Made by a program: the position numbers and the translations under genes
The notes under the pieces: generated by a model
What the model was told of the DNA's origin: nothing
Database searches by the model: none
Seen by the model: only the letters and a program-made list of their open reading frames with translations
Source: QPIN01 sp964472945
GTDB lineage: Bacteria > Pseudomonadota > Gammaproteobacteria > Methylococcales > Methylomonadaceae
Length of the DNA stretch: 10,037 bases
Direction of reading: 5' to 3'
Assembly (NCBI GenBank): GCA_964472945.1
Contig: CAYYNM010000125.1
Coordinates: 1-10,037, forward strand
Part shown: positions 1-7,095 of the stretch, piece by piece
Position numbering within the stretch: the first letter of the stretch is position 1
Layout of the letters: every line of letters begins with the position of its first letter

Positions 1-51
1 TGGCCAAAAGGGCTTTTTCCGTAGCAGGTTCTCTATTCTCGGACAGCCTCC
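1..51. repeat. Partial copy of MITE-like element A (right end)
   Basis: These bases are an imperfect inverted match to 711-760: about 46 of 51 positions agree, with four substitutions and one extra T. Both contain TGGCCAAAAGGG, CCGTAGCAGGTT and TCGGACAG. The copy ends in CCTCC followed by TA at 52-53, like the TA next to the full copy at 711-870. Its other end lies outside the window. It ends 11 bases before the msrA start codon, so the msrA promoter must lie in or beyond the element. Confidence 0.75.
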
Positions 52-62
52 TAGAGAGTCAA

Positions 63-614
63 ATGCCTAATCATTTTGTAACTAACAACCCAATATCCCC
101 TCCTTTTCCAGAATATTTACAACAAGCTATTTTTGGCTTAGGTTGTTACTGGGGCGCAGAAAGGAAGTTTTGGCAGCAAAATGGAGTGTTTTCTACAGCT
201 GTAGGCTTTACAGGAGGAACCTTAGTCAACCCTAACTATAAAGATGTTTGCTCTGGATTAACGGGACATAGTGAAGTTGTTTTGGTTGTTTTTGATCCAG
301 CAATTATTTCATTTCAACAATTACTGATTATTTTCTGGGAGTCTCACGACCCAACCCAAGGAATGAGGCAAGGTAATGATATAGGCACTCAATACCGCTC
401 AGGAATTTATACTTTTAATGACACTCAAAAACAGCTGGCATTAAAATCAAAACGACATTACCAGTCCAAGTTATCAGCATCAGGTTTAAATATAATAACA
501 ACAGAAATATTAGATGCTCCCCCTTTTTATTATGCTGAAGGTGATCACCAGCAATATTTAGCAAAGAATCCTCAGGGATATTGTGGCTTAGGAGGTTTGG
601 GAGTTAATTTTTAA
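63..614 (+). CDS. msrA: Peptide-methionine (S)-S-oxide reductase MsrA
   Basis: MsrA reduces the S-epimer of methionine sulfoxide in oxidised proteins and free amino acid, using a cysteine sulfenic-acid cycle recharged by thioredoxin; it acts in the cytoplasm. The 183-residue product carries the family signature GCYWGAE, with the nucleophilic cysteine at Cys28. Tyr59 (NPNYKDV), Glu71 (GHSEVV) and Tyr111 (GTQYRSGIY) fit the known substrate-binding and acid/base positions. An HQQYL motif lies at 161-165. A C-terminal Cys174 in GYCGLGG is the likely resolving cysteine. Length is normal for a short MsrA without an MsrB fusion. The ATG at 63 follows a weak AGAGAG ribosome site at 53-58, directly beside the element-A copy. 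It appears to be a single-gene unit, closed by the terminator at 633-657. All catalytic residues are present, so it is probably functional. Confidence 0.95.
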   Translation: MPNHFVTNNPISPPFPEYLQQAIFGLGCYWGAERKFWQQNGVFSTAVGFTGGTLVNPNYKDVCSGLTGHSEVVLVVFDPAIISFQQLLIIFWESHDPTQGMRQGNDIGTQYRSGIYTFNDTQKQLALKSKRHYQSKLSASGLNIITTEILDAPPFYYAEGDHQQYLAKNPQGYCGLGGLGVNF

Positions 615-632
615 AAACTAGCAGACAAAAAA

Positions 633-657
633 AAAGCAGTTAATGATTAACTGCTTT
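633..657. terminator. Rho-independent terminator after msrA
   Basis: The arms AAAGCAGTTAA (633-643) and TTAACTGCTTT (647-657) form an 11-bp perfect stem with a TGA loop. A run of nine A precedes the GCAG, and the right arm ends in T. The hairpin starts about 20 bases after the msrA stop codon. The A-run on the left would act as a U-run on the other strand, so it may work in both directions. The T-run on the msrA side is short. Confidence 0.7.
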
Positions 658-710
658 ATAAGGTATATTTTTAGGAATAACATAACGCAACTTTCGCTGT
701 TTAGCTACTA

Positions 711-870
711 GGAGCCTGTCCGAAAATAGAAAACCTGCTACGGAAAATCCCTTTTGGCCATTTTTTCCGTTCATTTTCGTTAAATAGCACAACTATTCGC
801 CTCAAATGAACAAAAAAACTGACTCAAAAGGGCTTTCCCTCGCGACGGCTTCTATTCTCGGATAGGCTCT
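711..870. mobile_element. MITE-like element A, full copy with TA flanks
   Basis: The 160-bp unit begins GGAGCCTGTCCGA and ends TCGGATAGGCTCT, which are inverted matches of each other, with TA on both sides (709-710 and 871-872). The symmetry continues inward: AATAGAA near the left end answers TTCTATT near the right end, CCCTTTTGG answers CTCAAAAGGG, and GTTCATTT at about 769 answers AAATGAAC at about 805. The whole unit can therefore fold into one long imperfect hairpin. It has no coding capacity, so it would depend on a transposase elsewhere. A TA target with short terminal repeats suggests an IS630/Tc1-type mobiliser, but that is inference. Confidence 0.75.
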
Positions 871-921
871 TAGAGCTTTAAAAGTTAGGTTAATAATAGC
901 AGGACTTTTGTCAAGTTAAAA

Positions 922-938
922 TGTGACAAATTGTCGCA
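922..938. promoter_or_regulatory. RegA/PrrA-type operator-like dyad upstream of regB
   Basis: TGTGACAAATTGTCGCA is a near-perfect dyad: TGTGAC, five bases, then GTCGCA. It resembles the published RegR/RegA box GNG(A/G)C(A/G)TTNNGNCGC with the same spacing, matching 9 of the 11 specified positions on either strand. It lies about 155 bases before regB. A TTGTCA hexamer (908-913) sits just upstream, but I see no well-placed -10. Autoregulation of the regBA unit is the natural reading; it is inferred from the motif only. Confidence 0.5.
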
Positions 939-1091
939 GTACCAAAAAAATGTATTTTTTGCAATATTAATTTTTAACATAAAAATCAAATTTAGGGAGT
1001 CAGTAGTACAAAAATTAATGTCTAGCTTATTAAAAAGAGATATATTAAGAAGACTTTTTTCTTACCCTAGCCCTGTCAGCTCTCTATTAAA

Positions 1092-2477
1092 ATGTTTGGA
1101 ACCGTTTTACCAAAATCAAATATAACAACCAAAGATAACCTTAAGTGGCTCTATATCCTCAGAAACCTTATGCTTCTTGGGGGAGCATTTCTGATTCTGG
1201 CATCATACTATATTATTGACATAAAACTTCCACAAGAAGAGTTATGGCTCGTAATATTCTCAATTTGTATGGTCAACCTTTACACCTGGATGCGCTTAAA
1301 TACGGATGAACCCGTCTCTGAACTTGAAATTTTCTCTCAGATTTCTATTGATGTTTTTGCTTTTGGCTCATTACTTTATTTAACCGGTGGCGCATCCAAC
1401 CCCATTATATGGGTATTTCTGCTTCCCATTATTGTTACGGCTATTATGCTCCCTCAGGCGTATGCATGGAATATGGTGATACTCACCTGTTGCACTTATA
1501 CAGTGCTAGTTGGCTATAACATTCCTTTACCCGCCATTGAACCACACCTTCCTGATCCAAACCTGGTGAGCCTCGGAATGCAACATTACTTACATAGTAT
1601 GGAAGAGGATCAGTACTTTAACCTACATATCTTTGGTATGTGGTTTGGCTTTGTCTTTAGTGCTGGCTTAGTCGCTTTCTTTGTTGTGCAGTTATCAAAA
1701 ACCCTAAAAGATCAAGAAAGAAGTCTTGCCGATGCCAGAGAAAATGCATTAAGAAATGAAAGAGTTGTTTCTTTGGGTACTCTCGCAGCTAGTGCTGCTC
1801 ATGATATGGGTACGCCCCTTGGTACATTAGCTATTTTGACCCATGAAATACAACTTGATTACCCCGAACACCGCTTTTCTGAGTTACACTCACAATTAAA
1901 AATAATGGATGAGCAGGTTGGGCGTTGTAAAAAAGCCCTGTCTGTTCTCTCTGCTTCTTCAGGAGAAATGCGTGCAGAATCGGGTAAGCCAATGCTTCTT
2001 CTAGAGTACTTGGATGAAACGATTAATCAATGGCGAGCACACAACAGTTCTAGTAAAATAAACTTAAACATATCACCTAATATTGAGGTCGATGCTAAAA
2101 TTATTGCTGCTCGCACCCTGACTCATTCTATTATTAATATTTTAAATAATGCTGCGGAAGTTACAGATCCAAGTAAAGGTATTGACTTTTTTGCTTCTTG
2201 GGACAGCCAATTATTGCAGTTAAAAATACGAGATTTTGGCCCTGGTTTTCCGGCAGAAATCATTAAATATGCAGGAAAAAAGCCTGTTGTCAGTAATAAG
2301 CAGGGCTTAGGCGTTGGATTATTTTTAACTTATTCCACAATTATCCGTTTAGGCGGTAAAATAGAATTTTTCAACACGCCTTCAGGGGGAGCCTGTGTTG
2401 AAATCACCCTCCCACTATTAACAATAGAGACAGACTATGACAACGGAAATGGACAAACCGAATTTACTACTGGTTGA
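1092..2477 (+). CDS. regB: RegB/PrrB-like redox-sensing membrane histidine kinase
   Basis: The protein is an inner-membrane sensor kinase that senses quinone or redox state and phosphorylates its RegA partner. Of 461 residues, roughly 20-200 form about six hydrophobic segments. GGASNP at 99-104 corresponds to the quinone-associated GGxxNPF motif of RegB. The dimerisation/H-box follows with His237 (SAAHDMGTPLG). Cys279 (VGRCKKAL) sits where RegB has its redox-active cysteine between H-box and ATPase domain. The HATPase_c domain has an N-box (NILNNAAE, 349-356), G1 (DFGPGF, 381-386) and G2 (GLGVGL, 405-410). The ATG at 1092 is the first possible in-frame ATG after a stop; no good Shine-Dalgarno is visible. 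The 3' end overlaps regA by 41 bases. Family assignment is strong; the exact stimulus and regulon are inference. Confidence 0.9.
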   Translation: MFGTVLPKSNITTKDNLKWLYILRNLMLLGGAFLILASYYIIDIKLPQEELWLVIFSICMVNLYTWMRLNTDEPVSELEIFSQISIDVFAFGSLLYLTGGASNPIIWVFLLPIIVTAIMLPQAYAWNMVILTCCTYTVLVGYNIPLPAIEPHLPDPNLVSLGMQHYLHSMEEDQYFNLHIFGMWFGFVFSAGLVAFFVVQLSKTLKDQERSLADARENALRNERVVSLGTLAASAAHDMGTPLGTLAILTHEIQLDYPEHRFSELHSQLKIMDEQVGRCKKALSVLSASSGEMRAESGKPMLLLEYLDETINQWRAHNSSSKINLNISPNIEVDAKIIAARTLTHSIINILNNAAEVTDPSKGIDFFASWDSQLLQLKIRDFGPGFPAEIIKYAGKKPVVSNKQGLGVGLFLTYSTIIRLGGKIEFFNTPSGGACVEITLPLLTIETDYDNGNGQTEFTTG

Positions 2478-2982
2478 TGACGATGAAACCTTTTGTTCAG
2501 TATTAAAGCCTGCACTAGAAAAAAGAAATTTTCAAGTCTCTGTTGCTAATGATGTTAAATCAGGAATATCTTTAGCAGAAAAAACTGAACCCGAGTATGC
2601 CGTAATAGATTTACGCATAGGGCATGATTCAGGTTTAGAAATGGTGGAAAAACTTATTTCACTTGATGATAATACTCAAATTATTATGTTAACGGGGTTT
2701 GCTAGTATTGCCACCGCGGTAGAAGCAATAAAATTAGGCGCAATCCACTATCTAACTAAACCGGCAAATGCTGATGAAATTGTTAATGCTTTATATAAAA
2801 ATGAAGGCGACTCTTCAGTTAAAATCAACCAAAACCCTTTATCGGTTAAACGGTTAGAATGGGAACATTTACAAAAAGTATTAATGCAGCATGAGGGTAA
2901 TATTTCTGCAGCTGCACGCGCATTAAATATGCATCGTAGAACATTACAAAGAAAATTGGACAAGCGGCCTGTTAAAGAATAA
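2437..2982 (+). CDS. regA: RegA/PrrA/ActR-like response regulator
   Basis: This is a DNA-binding response regulator that is phosphorylated by RegB and controls redox-dependent genes such as those for respiration and energy metabolism in known hosts. The receiver domain spans about 8-122, with the acidic pocket Asp14-Asp16, phosphoacceptor Asp58 (VIDLR), Thr86 (LTG) and Lys108 (TKP). The C-terminal Fis-type helix-turn-helix is at about 153-175 (GNISAAARALNMHRRTLQRK); NMHRRTLQRKL is the RegA-family hallmark recognition helix. The 181-residue length is typical. Its start lies inside the regB end, so the two are surely co-transcribed and probably translationally coupled; an in-frame ATG 12 bases later (2449) is an alternative start. 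No SenC/PrrC-type gene, often found next to this pair, is present. Confidence 0.93.
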   Translation: MTTEMDKPNLLLVDDDETFCSVLKPALEKRNFQVSVANDVKSGISLAEKTEPEYAVIDLRIGHDSGLEMVEKLISLDDNTQIIMLTGFASIATAVEAIKLGAIHYLTKPANADEIVNALYKNEGDSSVKINQNPLSVKRLEWEHLQKVLMQHEGNISAAARALNMHRRTLQRKLDKRPVKE

Positions 2983-2987
2983 CGTAG

Positions 2988-3014
2988 GGTGGAAAACCGA
3001 TAGTGCCTTCCACC
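2988..3014. terminator. Hairpin after regA, possible terminator
   Basis: GGTGGAA (2988-2994) and TTCCACC (3008-3014) form a 7-bp stem around a 13-base loop, followed by ATTATTTT. It starts six bases after the regA stop codon. The loop is large and the T-tract is interrupted. The GTAGGGTGG...CCACC pattern also resembles short dispersed repeats, so it may be a repeat serving as a terminator. Confidence 0.45.
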
Positions 3015-3153
3015 ATTATTTTAAACTCACCCAATGAACCGCCGTGCTATAGTCTGAAGATTATTACTAACTTTCCGAGTGTTTTATTGTAAAATAAATT
3101 TATATAGTTATTATCATAATAATAATCGGTTAAATTGAGAAATAAATGGTTTT
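3015..3153. other. AT-rich intergenic stretch without recognised features
   Basis: This is part of the roughly 350-base gene-free spacer between regA and rfbA. I see no ORF, RNA gene or clear operator between the regA hairpin and the REPIN, only AT-rich sequence around 3085-3125. Confidence 0.5.
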
Positions 3154-3201
3154 TGTAGGAGCGGCTTTAGCCGCGACATCGCGGCTAAAGCCGCTCCTAC
3201 A
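3154..3201. repeat. REPIN: two inverted REP sequences
   Basis: Two perfect 23-base arms (3154-3176 and 3179-3201) are separated by only CA. Each arm starts or ends with the REP head GTAGGAGC and itself contains the small palindrome GCGGCTTTAGCCGC. Paired inverted REPs of this kind are spread by RAYT (TnpA_REP) transposases in gammaproteobacteria. The perfect identity of the arms suggests recent placement or selection on structure. It lies about 135 bases before the rfb operon. Confidence 0.9.
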
Positions 3202-3242
3202 TAGGCATAAAATCACAAAACCTCTTAACTTACTGGTAGTAA

Positions 3243-3271
3243 GAGCTTTAAAAAAATATCTTTTTAAGCTC
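3243..3271. repeat. A/T-rich hairpin upstream of rfbA
   Basis: GAGCTT (3243-3248) and AAGCTC (3266-3271) pair, and the A-run and T-run inside extend the stem to roughly 11 bp with one bulge. It is not followed by a T-tract on the + strand, so it is not a typical terminator in that direction. A role in rfb leader control is possible but unproven. Confidence 0.4.
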
Positions 3272-3301
3272 ACCTGTAATACGTTAATAGCCATTTAAAT
3301 T

Positions 3302-3307
3302 TATAAT
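3302..3307 (+). promoter_or_regulatory. Candidate -10 box of the rfb operon
   Basis: TATAAT is a perfect -10 hexamer 30 bases before the rfbA start codon. No good -35 hexamer lies 16-18 bases upstream, so an activator may help or the match may be chance in AT-rich DNA. Confidence 0.35.
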
Positions 3308-3322
3308 AATGCGAACAAATCT

Positions 3323-3329
3323 AAGGTGG
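3323..3329 (+). promoter_or_regulatory. Ribosome binding site of rfbA
   Basis: AAGGTGG lies seven bases before the ATG at 3337. It supports that start, which matches the usual MKGIILAGG family N-terminus. Confidence 0.75.
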
Positions 3330-3336
3330 AAATAAA

Positions 3337-4224
3337 ATGAAAGGAATTATCTTGGCGGGTGGATCAGGAACACGTCTTTACCCAATTACAAAAGGTGTAT
3401 CAAAGCAGGTTCTGCCTGTTTATGACAAACCCATGATCTATTACCCCCTATCCGTACTAATGTTAGCGGGTATCACTGAAATTTTGATTATTACCACGGC
3501 TGAAGATCAAGCTGGCTTTATTCGCTTATTAGGTGATGGTTCAGATATAGGTTTGCAGATCGAATATATTATTCAACCTTCTCCAGATGGTTTGGCACAG
3601 GCTTTTATTTTAGGCAAAGATTTTATCGGTGACGATGATGCTTGTTTAGTGCTAGGTGATAATATTTTTTATGGCCATGACCTTAAAGGTGTTTTAAGCT
3701 CGGCTGTTAATAATGCTAAACTAGAAAATAAAGCAACTGTGTTTGGTTATCGAGTAGCCGACCCTGAACGTTATGGTGTGGCTGAATTTGATAATAACGG
3801 AAATGCTATTAGCCTAGAAGAAAAGCCATTACAACCCAAAAGTAATTATGCGGTAACTGGTTTATATTTCTACCCTAATGATGTAATTAAAAAAGCTACG
3901 ATTATTGAACCCTCGGATAGAGGTGAGCTTGAAATTACCACAGTCAATCAACTCTTTTTAGATGAAAACCGCTTAAAAGTTGAGCTATTAGGGCGTGGTT
4001 ATGCCTGGCTTGATACCGGAACACATGAAAGCTTAATGGAAGCCTCACAATTTATTGAGACGATAGAAAAAAGACAGGGCTTAAAAGTGGCTTGTATTGA
4101 AGAAATTGCCTTTGAACAGGGGTATATTAATAAAGCTCAATTGCTTGAATTGGCAAAGCCATTATCTAAAAATCAATATGGTGAATACCTATTAAAACGT
4201 GCTGAAGAAGGAATAAATGGATGA
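3337..4224 (+). CDS. rfbA: Glucose-1-phosphate thymidylyltransferase RfbA/RmlA
   Basis: RfbA joins dTTP and glucose-1-phosphate to give dTDP-glucose and pyrophosphate, the first step of dTDP-L-rhamnose synthesis. The 295-residue protein has the nucleotidyltransferase signature GGSGTRLYP (8-16) with Lys23 and LPVYDKPMIYYPLS following. It also has QPSPDGLAQA (80-89), the metal-binding Asp108 in LGDN, EEKP (161-164), and WLDTGTHESL (224-233) with Asp226. Length is normal (about 290). It is allosterically inhibited by dTDP-rhamnose in studied relatives. It is the first gene of the rfb operon, with a good RBS, and its TGA overlaps the rfbC ATG (ATGA), implying coupling. Confidence 0.96.
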   Translation: MKGIILAGGSGTRLYPITKGVSKQVLPVYDKPMIYYPLSVLMLAGITEILIITTAEDQAGFIRLLGDGSDIGLQIEYIIQPSPDGLAQAFILGKDFIGDDDACLVLGDNIFYGHDLKGVLSSAVNNAKLENKATVFGYRVADPERYGVAEFDNNGNAISLEEKPLQPKSNYAVTGLYFYPNDVIKKATIIEPSDRGELEITTVNQLFLDENRLKVELLGRGYAWLDTGTHESLMEASQFIETIEKRQGLKVACIEEIAFEQGYINKAQLLELAKPLSKNQYGEYLLKRAEEGING

Positions 4225-4796
4225 AGTTTATTGCCCAGTCAATCCCTGATGTTATTTTAATACAGCCTAAAGTTCATGGTGATTCTAGAGGCTATTTTGT
4301 AGAAACATTTCGCCAGGATTTATTTGAACACGCTGTTGGCCATCCCGTTTCTTTTGTACAAGATAATGAATCAAAATCAAGCTGTGGTGTTTTAAGGGGC
4401 TTGCATTATCAATTACCACCCTGTGCACAAAGTAAATTAGTACGTGTAATTACAGGTACTGTATTAGATATTGCTGTTGATATTCGGATAGGAAGTCCAA
4501 CATTCGGGCACCATGTCACCGTAAAGTTGTCTGAAGATAATAAGCATCAGGTTTTTGTGCCAAGAGGCTTTGCACATGGCTTTGTGGTATTAAGTGAGAC
4601 AGCGACTTTTGCTTATAAGGTTGATAATTATTATAGCCCTGAATGCGATAGAGGTTTAGCTTTTGATGATAAACAGCTTAATATTGATTGGAAAATGGAT
4701 AAAAATAAATTGAAGCTATCAGAAAAAGATACTCAGCAACCTAGCTTTGCTGAATTAATTTCTGGGTTTGACTATCAAACTAATTATTATGCTTGA
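4221..4796 (+). CDS. rfbC: dTDP-4-dehydrorhamnose 3,5-epimerase RfbC/RmlC
   Basis: RfbC epimerises C3 and C5 of dTDP-4-keto-6-deoxy-glucose, the third step of the pathway. The 191-residue cupin has DSRGYFVETF (21-30), QDN (47-49) and VLRGLHYQ with Arg59 and the catalytic base His62. Lys72 (QSKLVRV), PRGFAHGF with His119, and Tyr138 (NYYSP) also match known active-site positions. The start overlaps rfbA by four bases, and an AAGGA ribosome site sits eight bases upstream inside rfbA (4208-4212). The 3' end overlaps the rfbD start. Confidence 0.95.
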   Translation: MKFIAQSIPDVILIQPKVHGDSRGYFVETFRQDLFEHAVGHPVSFVQDNESKSSCGVLRGLHYQLPPCAQSKLVRVITGTVLDIAVDIRIGSPTFGHHVTVKLSEDNKHQVFVPRGFAHGFVVLSETATFAYKVDNYYSPECDRGLAFDDKQLNIDWKMDKNKLKLSEKDTQQPSFAELISGFDYQTNYYA

Positions 4797-5664
4797 AATT
4801 AAAACAATTTTAGTCACTGGTCAAAATGGTCAACTGGGACAATCCCTACAATCGCTGGTAAAGAAAAACCCACAGTATCAATTTACTTTTACCGGTAGAG
4901 ATCAATTAGATTTAAGCCATTCAGAAAGTATAGCAAGCTATTTTTCACAGCATAAATTTGATCTGATTATTAACTGTGCCGCTTATACAGCCGTTGACAA
5001 AGCTGAAGAGCAACAACAGCTGGCCGAGGCTATTAATTATTTAGCGGTAAAACAATTAGCTGAAATTGCTAAAAAAAATAATTCAATACTGCTTCATATC
5101 AGCACAGATTATATTTTTGATGGGACTAACTACAAACCTTATATAGAAGATGATGCAATAAATCCACAAAACATCTATGGCTCGACTAAACTGAAGGGAG
5201 AGCAAGCTATTCAAGCAATAGCCAGTGATGCCATTATTATTCGTACCAGCTGGGTTTATTCTGAATATGGTCATAATTTTGTAAAAACCATGTTGAAATT
5301 AGGTAAAGAGAGGGAGGAATTAAATGTTATTTTTGATCAAATTGGAGTGCCTACTTATGCTACAGACCTTGCGAGCTGTATGTTAACCATTGTTGACTCA
5401 TTAAGTAATAGTCAGCAAACTGGCGTTAGCGTATATCACTATAGTAATGAGGGTGTTTGTAGCTGGTATGATTTTGCCAAAGCTATTTTTGAATATACAA
5501 ACACTGCCTGTAAAGTATCGCCAATAGAGACTAAAGATTACCCAACACCTGCAAAACGACCCCACTATAGTGTGCTAAATAAAGCCAAAATTAAACAAAA
5601 ATATCAATTAAACATCCCTTACTGGAAAGACTCCTTACAGGCCTGTTTAAATAAACTTCAATAA
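4789..5664 (+). CDS. rfbD: dTDP-4-dehydrorhamnose reductase RfbD/RmlD
   Basis: RfbD makes the final NAD(P)H-dependent reduction to dTDP-L-rhamnose. It is an extended short-chain dehydrogenase of 291 residues. The Rossmann motif is GQNGQLG (11-17), then NCAAYTAVDKAE (62-73), STDYIFDG (105-112) and the catalytic Y130-x3-K134 (YGSTK). I chose the ATG at 4789, giving MLEIKTILVTGQNG, over a TTG at 4768, because family members begin just before the Rossmann fold; it overlaps rfbC by eight bases (ATGCTTGA). The stop shares one base with the rfbB start. Confidence 0.94.
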   Translation: MLEIKTILVTGQNGQLGQSLQSLVKKNPQYQFTFTGRDQLDLSHSESIASYFSQHKFDLIINCAAYTAVDKAEEQQQLAEAINYLAVKQLAEIAKKNNSILLHISTDYIFDGTNYKPYIEDDAINPQNIYGSTKLKGEQAIQAIASDAIIIRTSWVYSEYGHNFVKTMLKLGKEREELNVIFDQIGVPTYATDLASCMLTIVDSLSNSQQTGVSVYHYSNEGVCSWYDFAKAIFEYTNTACKVSPIETKDYPTPAKRPHYSVLNKAKIKQKYQLNIPYWKDSLQACLNKLQ

Positions 5665-6764
5665 TGAGTAACACTATGAAAACGATTTTGGTCACAGGTG
5701 GTGCAGGATTTATCGGTTCTGCTGTTATAAGACATCTTATTAATGAAACAGAACATAAAGTCGTTAATGTGGATAAACTGACTTATGCAGGTAACTTAGA
5801 ATCATTAGCGCAAGTTTCATCTGATAAACACTACAGTTTTGAGCAGGTTGATATTTGTGATGGTAATGAAATTAAACGAGTATTAGAGCAGCATCAACCC
5901 GATATTATTATGCATCTCGCGGCAGAGTCACATGTTGACCGTTCAATAGATGGCCCAGGGGAATTTATTCAAACCAATATTGTTGGTACTTATACTTTAC
6001 TTGAGCAAGCTCGGTTTTATTGGTCAGCATTAGAAGCCAGAAAAAAACAAGGGTTTCGCTTTCATCATATCTCAACCGATGAAGTTTACGGTGACTTACC
6101 TCATCCAGAACAAGATAACAATACTGAATTGCCTTTGTTTACAGAATCGACTGCGTATGCGCCAAGCTCTCCCTATTCTGCAAGTAAGGCTAGCTCAGAT
6201 CACCTGGTCAGAGCATGGCAACGTACTTATGGGTTCCCAACACTTATTACCAATTGTTCGAATAATTATGGCCCCTATCATTTTCCTGAAAAACTAATTC
6301 CATTAGTTATTCTAAACGCACTGGAAGGTAAAGCATTACCCGTATACGGTAAAGGTAACCAAATCAGGGATTGGTTATATGTAGAAGATCATGCCCGTGC
6401 CCTCGTTTTAGTTGCAACAGAAGGTAAAATTGCAGAAACCTATAATATAGGTGGGCATAATGAAAAACAAAATATTGAAGTAGTGAATGCTATTTGTGAA
6501 TTATTAGATGAATTAGTTCCCGATAAACCTGTGGGTATAAAGCACTACAAAGACTTAATCACTTATGTACAAGATCGTGCTGGACATGATTTAAGATATG
6601 CCATTGATGCCAGCAAAATTCAACAACAATTAGGCTGGAAACCACAGGAAAGTTTTGTAAGTGGCATTCGTAAAACCGTGCAATGGTATCTGGCAAACCA
6701 TAAGTGGTGTGCTAATGTCCAAGATGGTAGCTATCAGAGAGAGCGGTTGGGTAATTATAAATAG
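5664..6764 (+). CDS. rfbB: dTDP-glucose 4,6-dehydratase RfbB/RmlB
   Basis: RfbB converts dTDP-glucose to dTDP-4-keto-6-deoxy-glucose using bound NAD+, the second pathway step. Of 366 residues, TGGAGFIGS (11-19) is the NAD-binding loop. HLAAESHVDRSI (84-95) is the family hallmark. STDEVYGDL (137-145) contains Thr138, Asp139 and Glu140, and YSASK gives catalytic Tyr171 and Lys175. NCSNNYGPY and IRDWLYVEDHARA are also typical. The start overlaps the rfbD stop (TAATG); a second ATG at 5676 (MKTILVTGG) is a possible alternative start. It is the last gene of the operon, so all four enzymes for dTDP-L-rhamnose are present without glycosyltransferases in this window. Confidence 0.96.
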   Translation: MSNTMKTILVTGGAGFIGSAVIRHLINETEHKVVNVDKLTYAGNLESLAQVSSDKHYSFEQVDICDGNEIKRVLEQHQPDIIMHLAAESHVDRSIDGPGEFIQTNIVGTYTLLEQARFYWSALEARKKQGFRFHHISTDEVYGDLPHPEQDNNTELPLFTESTAYAPSSPYSASKASSDHLVRAWQRTYGFPTLITNCSNNYGPYHFPEKLIPLVILNALEGKALPVYGKGNQIRDWLYVEDHARALVLVATEGKIAETYNIGGHNEKQNIEVVNAICELLDELVPDKPVGIKHYKDLITYVQDRAGHDLRYAIDASKIQQQLGWKPQESFVSGIRKTVQWYLANHKWCANVQDGSYQRERLGNYK

Positions 6765-6831
6765 TTCTTTTTATTTGGTAAAAACCTTGTAAAGGCCAAA
6801 TACCTCCTCTTAAGTTAATAGCTATTTAGCC

Positions 6832-7095
6832 ATGGTAAATTTTCAAAAAATCAAACCTAAAATAATCAAGCTTGCTAATGATAATGTAAATATTGAGCTG
6901 CTATGGTTATATGGTTCCTATGCAACACAGACACCACATAAATATAGCGATATGGATTTAGCTGTTATTTTTAAGATATGGGAAAAGGACATTATTGAGC
7001 GACGATTACGGTCAGAGTTACTCGCCTTAGAATGGCAAAAACAATTAAATTTGAGGGAAGGGCAGTTAAGCATCTTAGGAACGTGCACAAAATAA
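6832..7095 (+). pseudogene. mntA: MntA-like nucleotidyltransferase antitoxin, 3'-truncated
   Basis: The 87-residue fragment has the minimal-nucleotidyltransferase motif GSX10DXD exactly: GS at LYGSY, ten residues, then DMD at SDMDLAV. In MntA/HepT (type VII) pairs, this enzyme neutralises the HepT toxin by adding AMP to a tyrosine. Family members are usually about 130-140 residues. Here the similarity stops near REGQLSIL, followed by GTCTK and a stop just where repeat element B begins, so roughly 50 C-terminal residues are lost. The position immediately before a hepT remnant supports the identity. The start ATG has no clear ribosome site. A stand-alone activity of the stub is unlikely but not excluded. 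Confidence 0.75.

Noticed and set aside
931..1125. 64-codon open frame before regB
   Set aside because: It starts with TTG inside the candidate RegA box, has no ribosome site, resembles no family and overlaps the regB start.
4768..4788. TTG start for rfbD
   Set aside because: It would add seven residues before a normal family start. The ATG at 4789 is better placed and keeps the compact overlap pattern of the operon.
6773..6801. ATTTGG/CCAAAT hairpin after rfbB as a terminator
   Set aside because: The stem is only six base pairs, with a large loop and no T-run after it, so the support is too weak.
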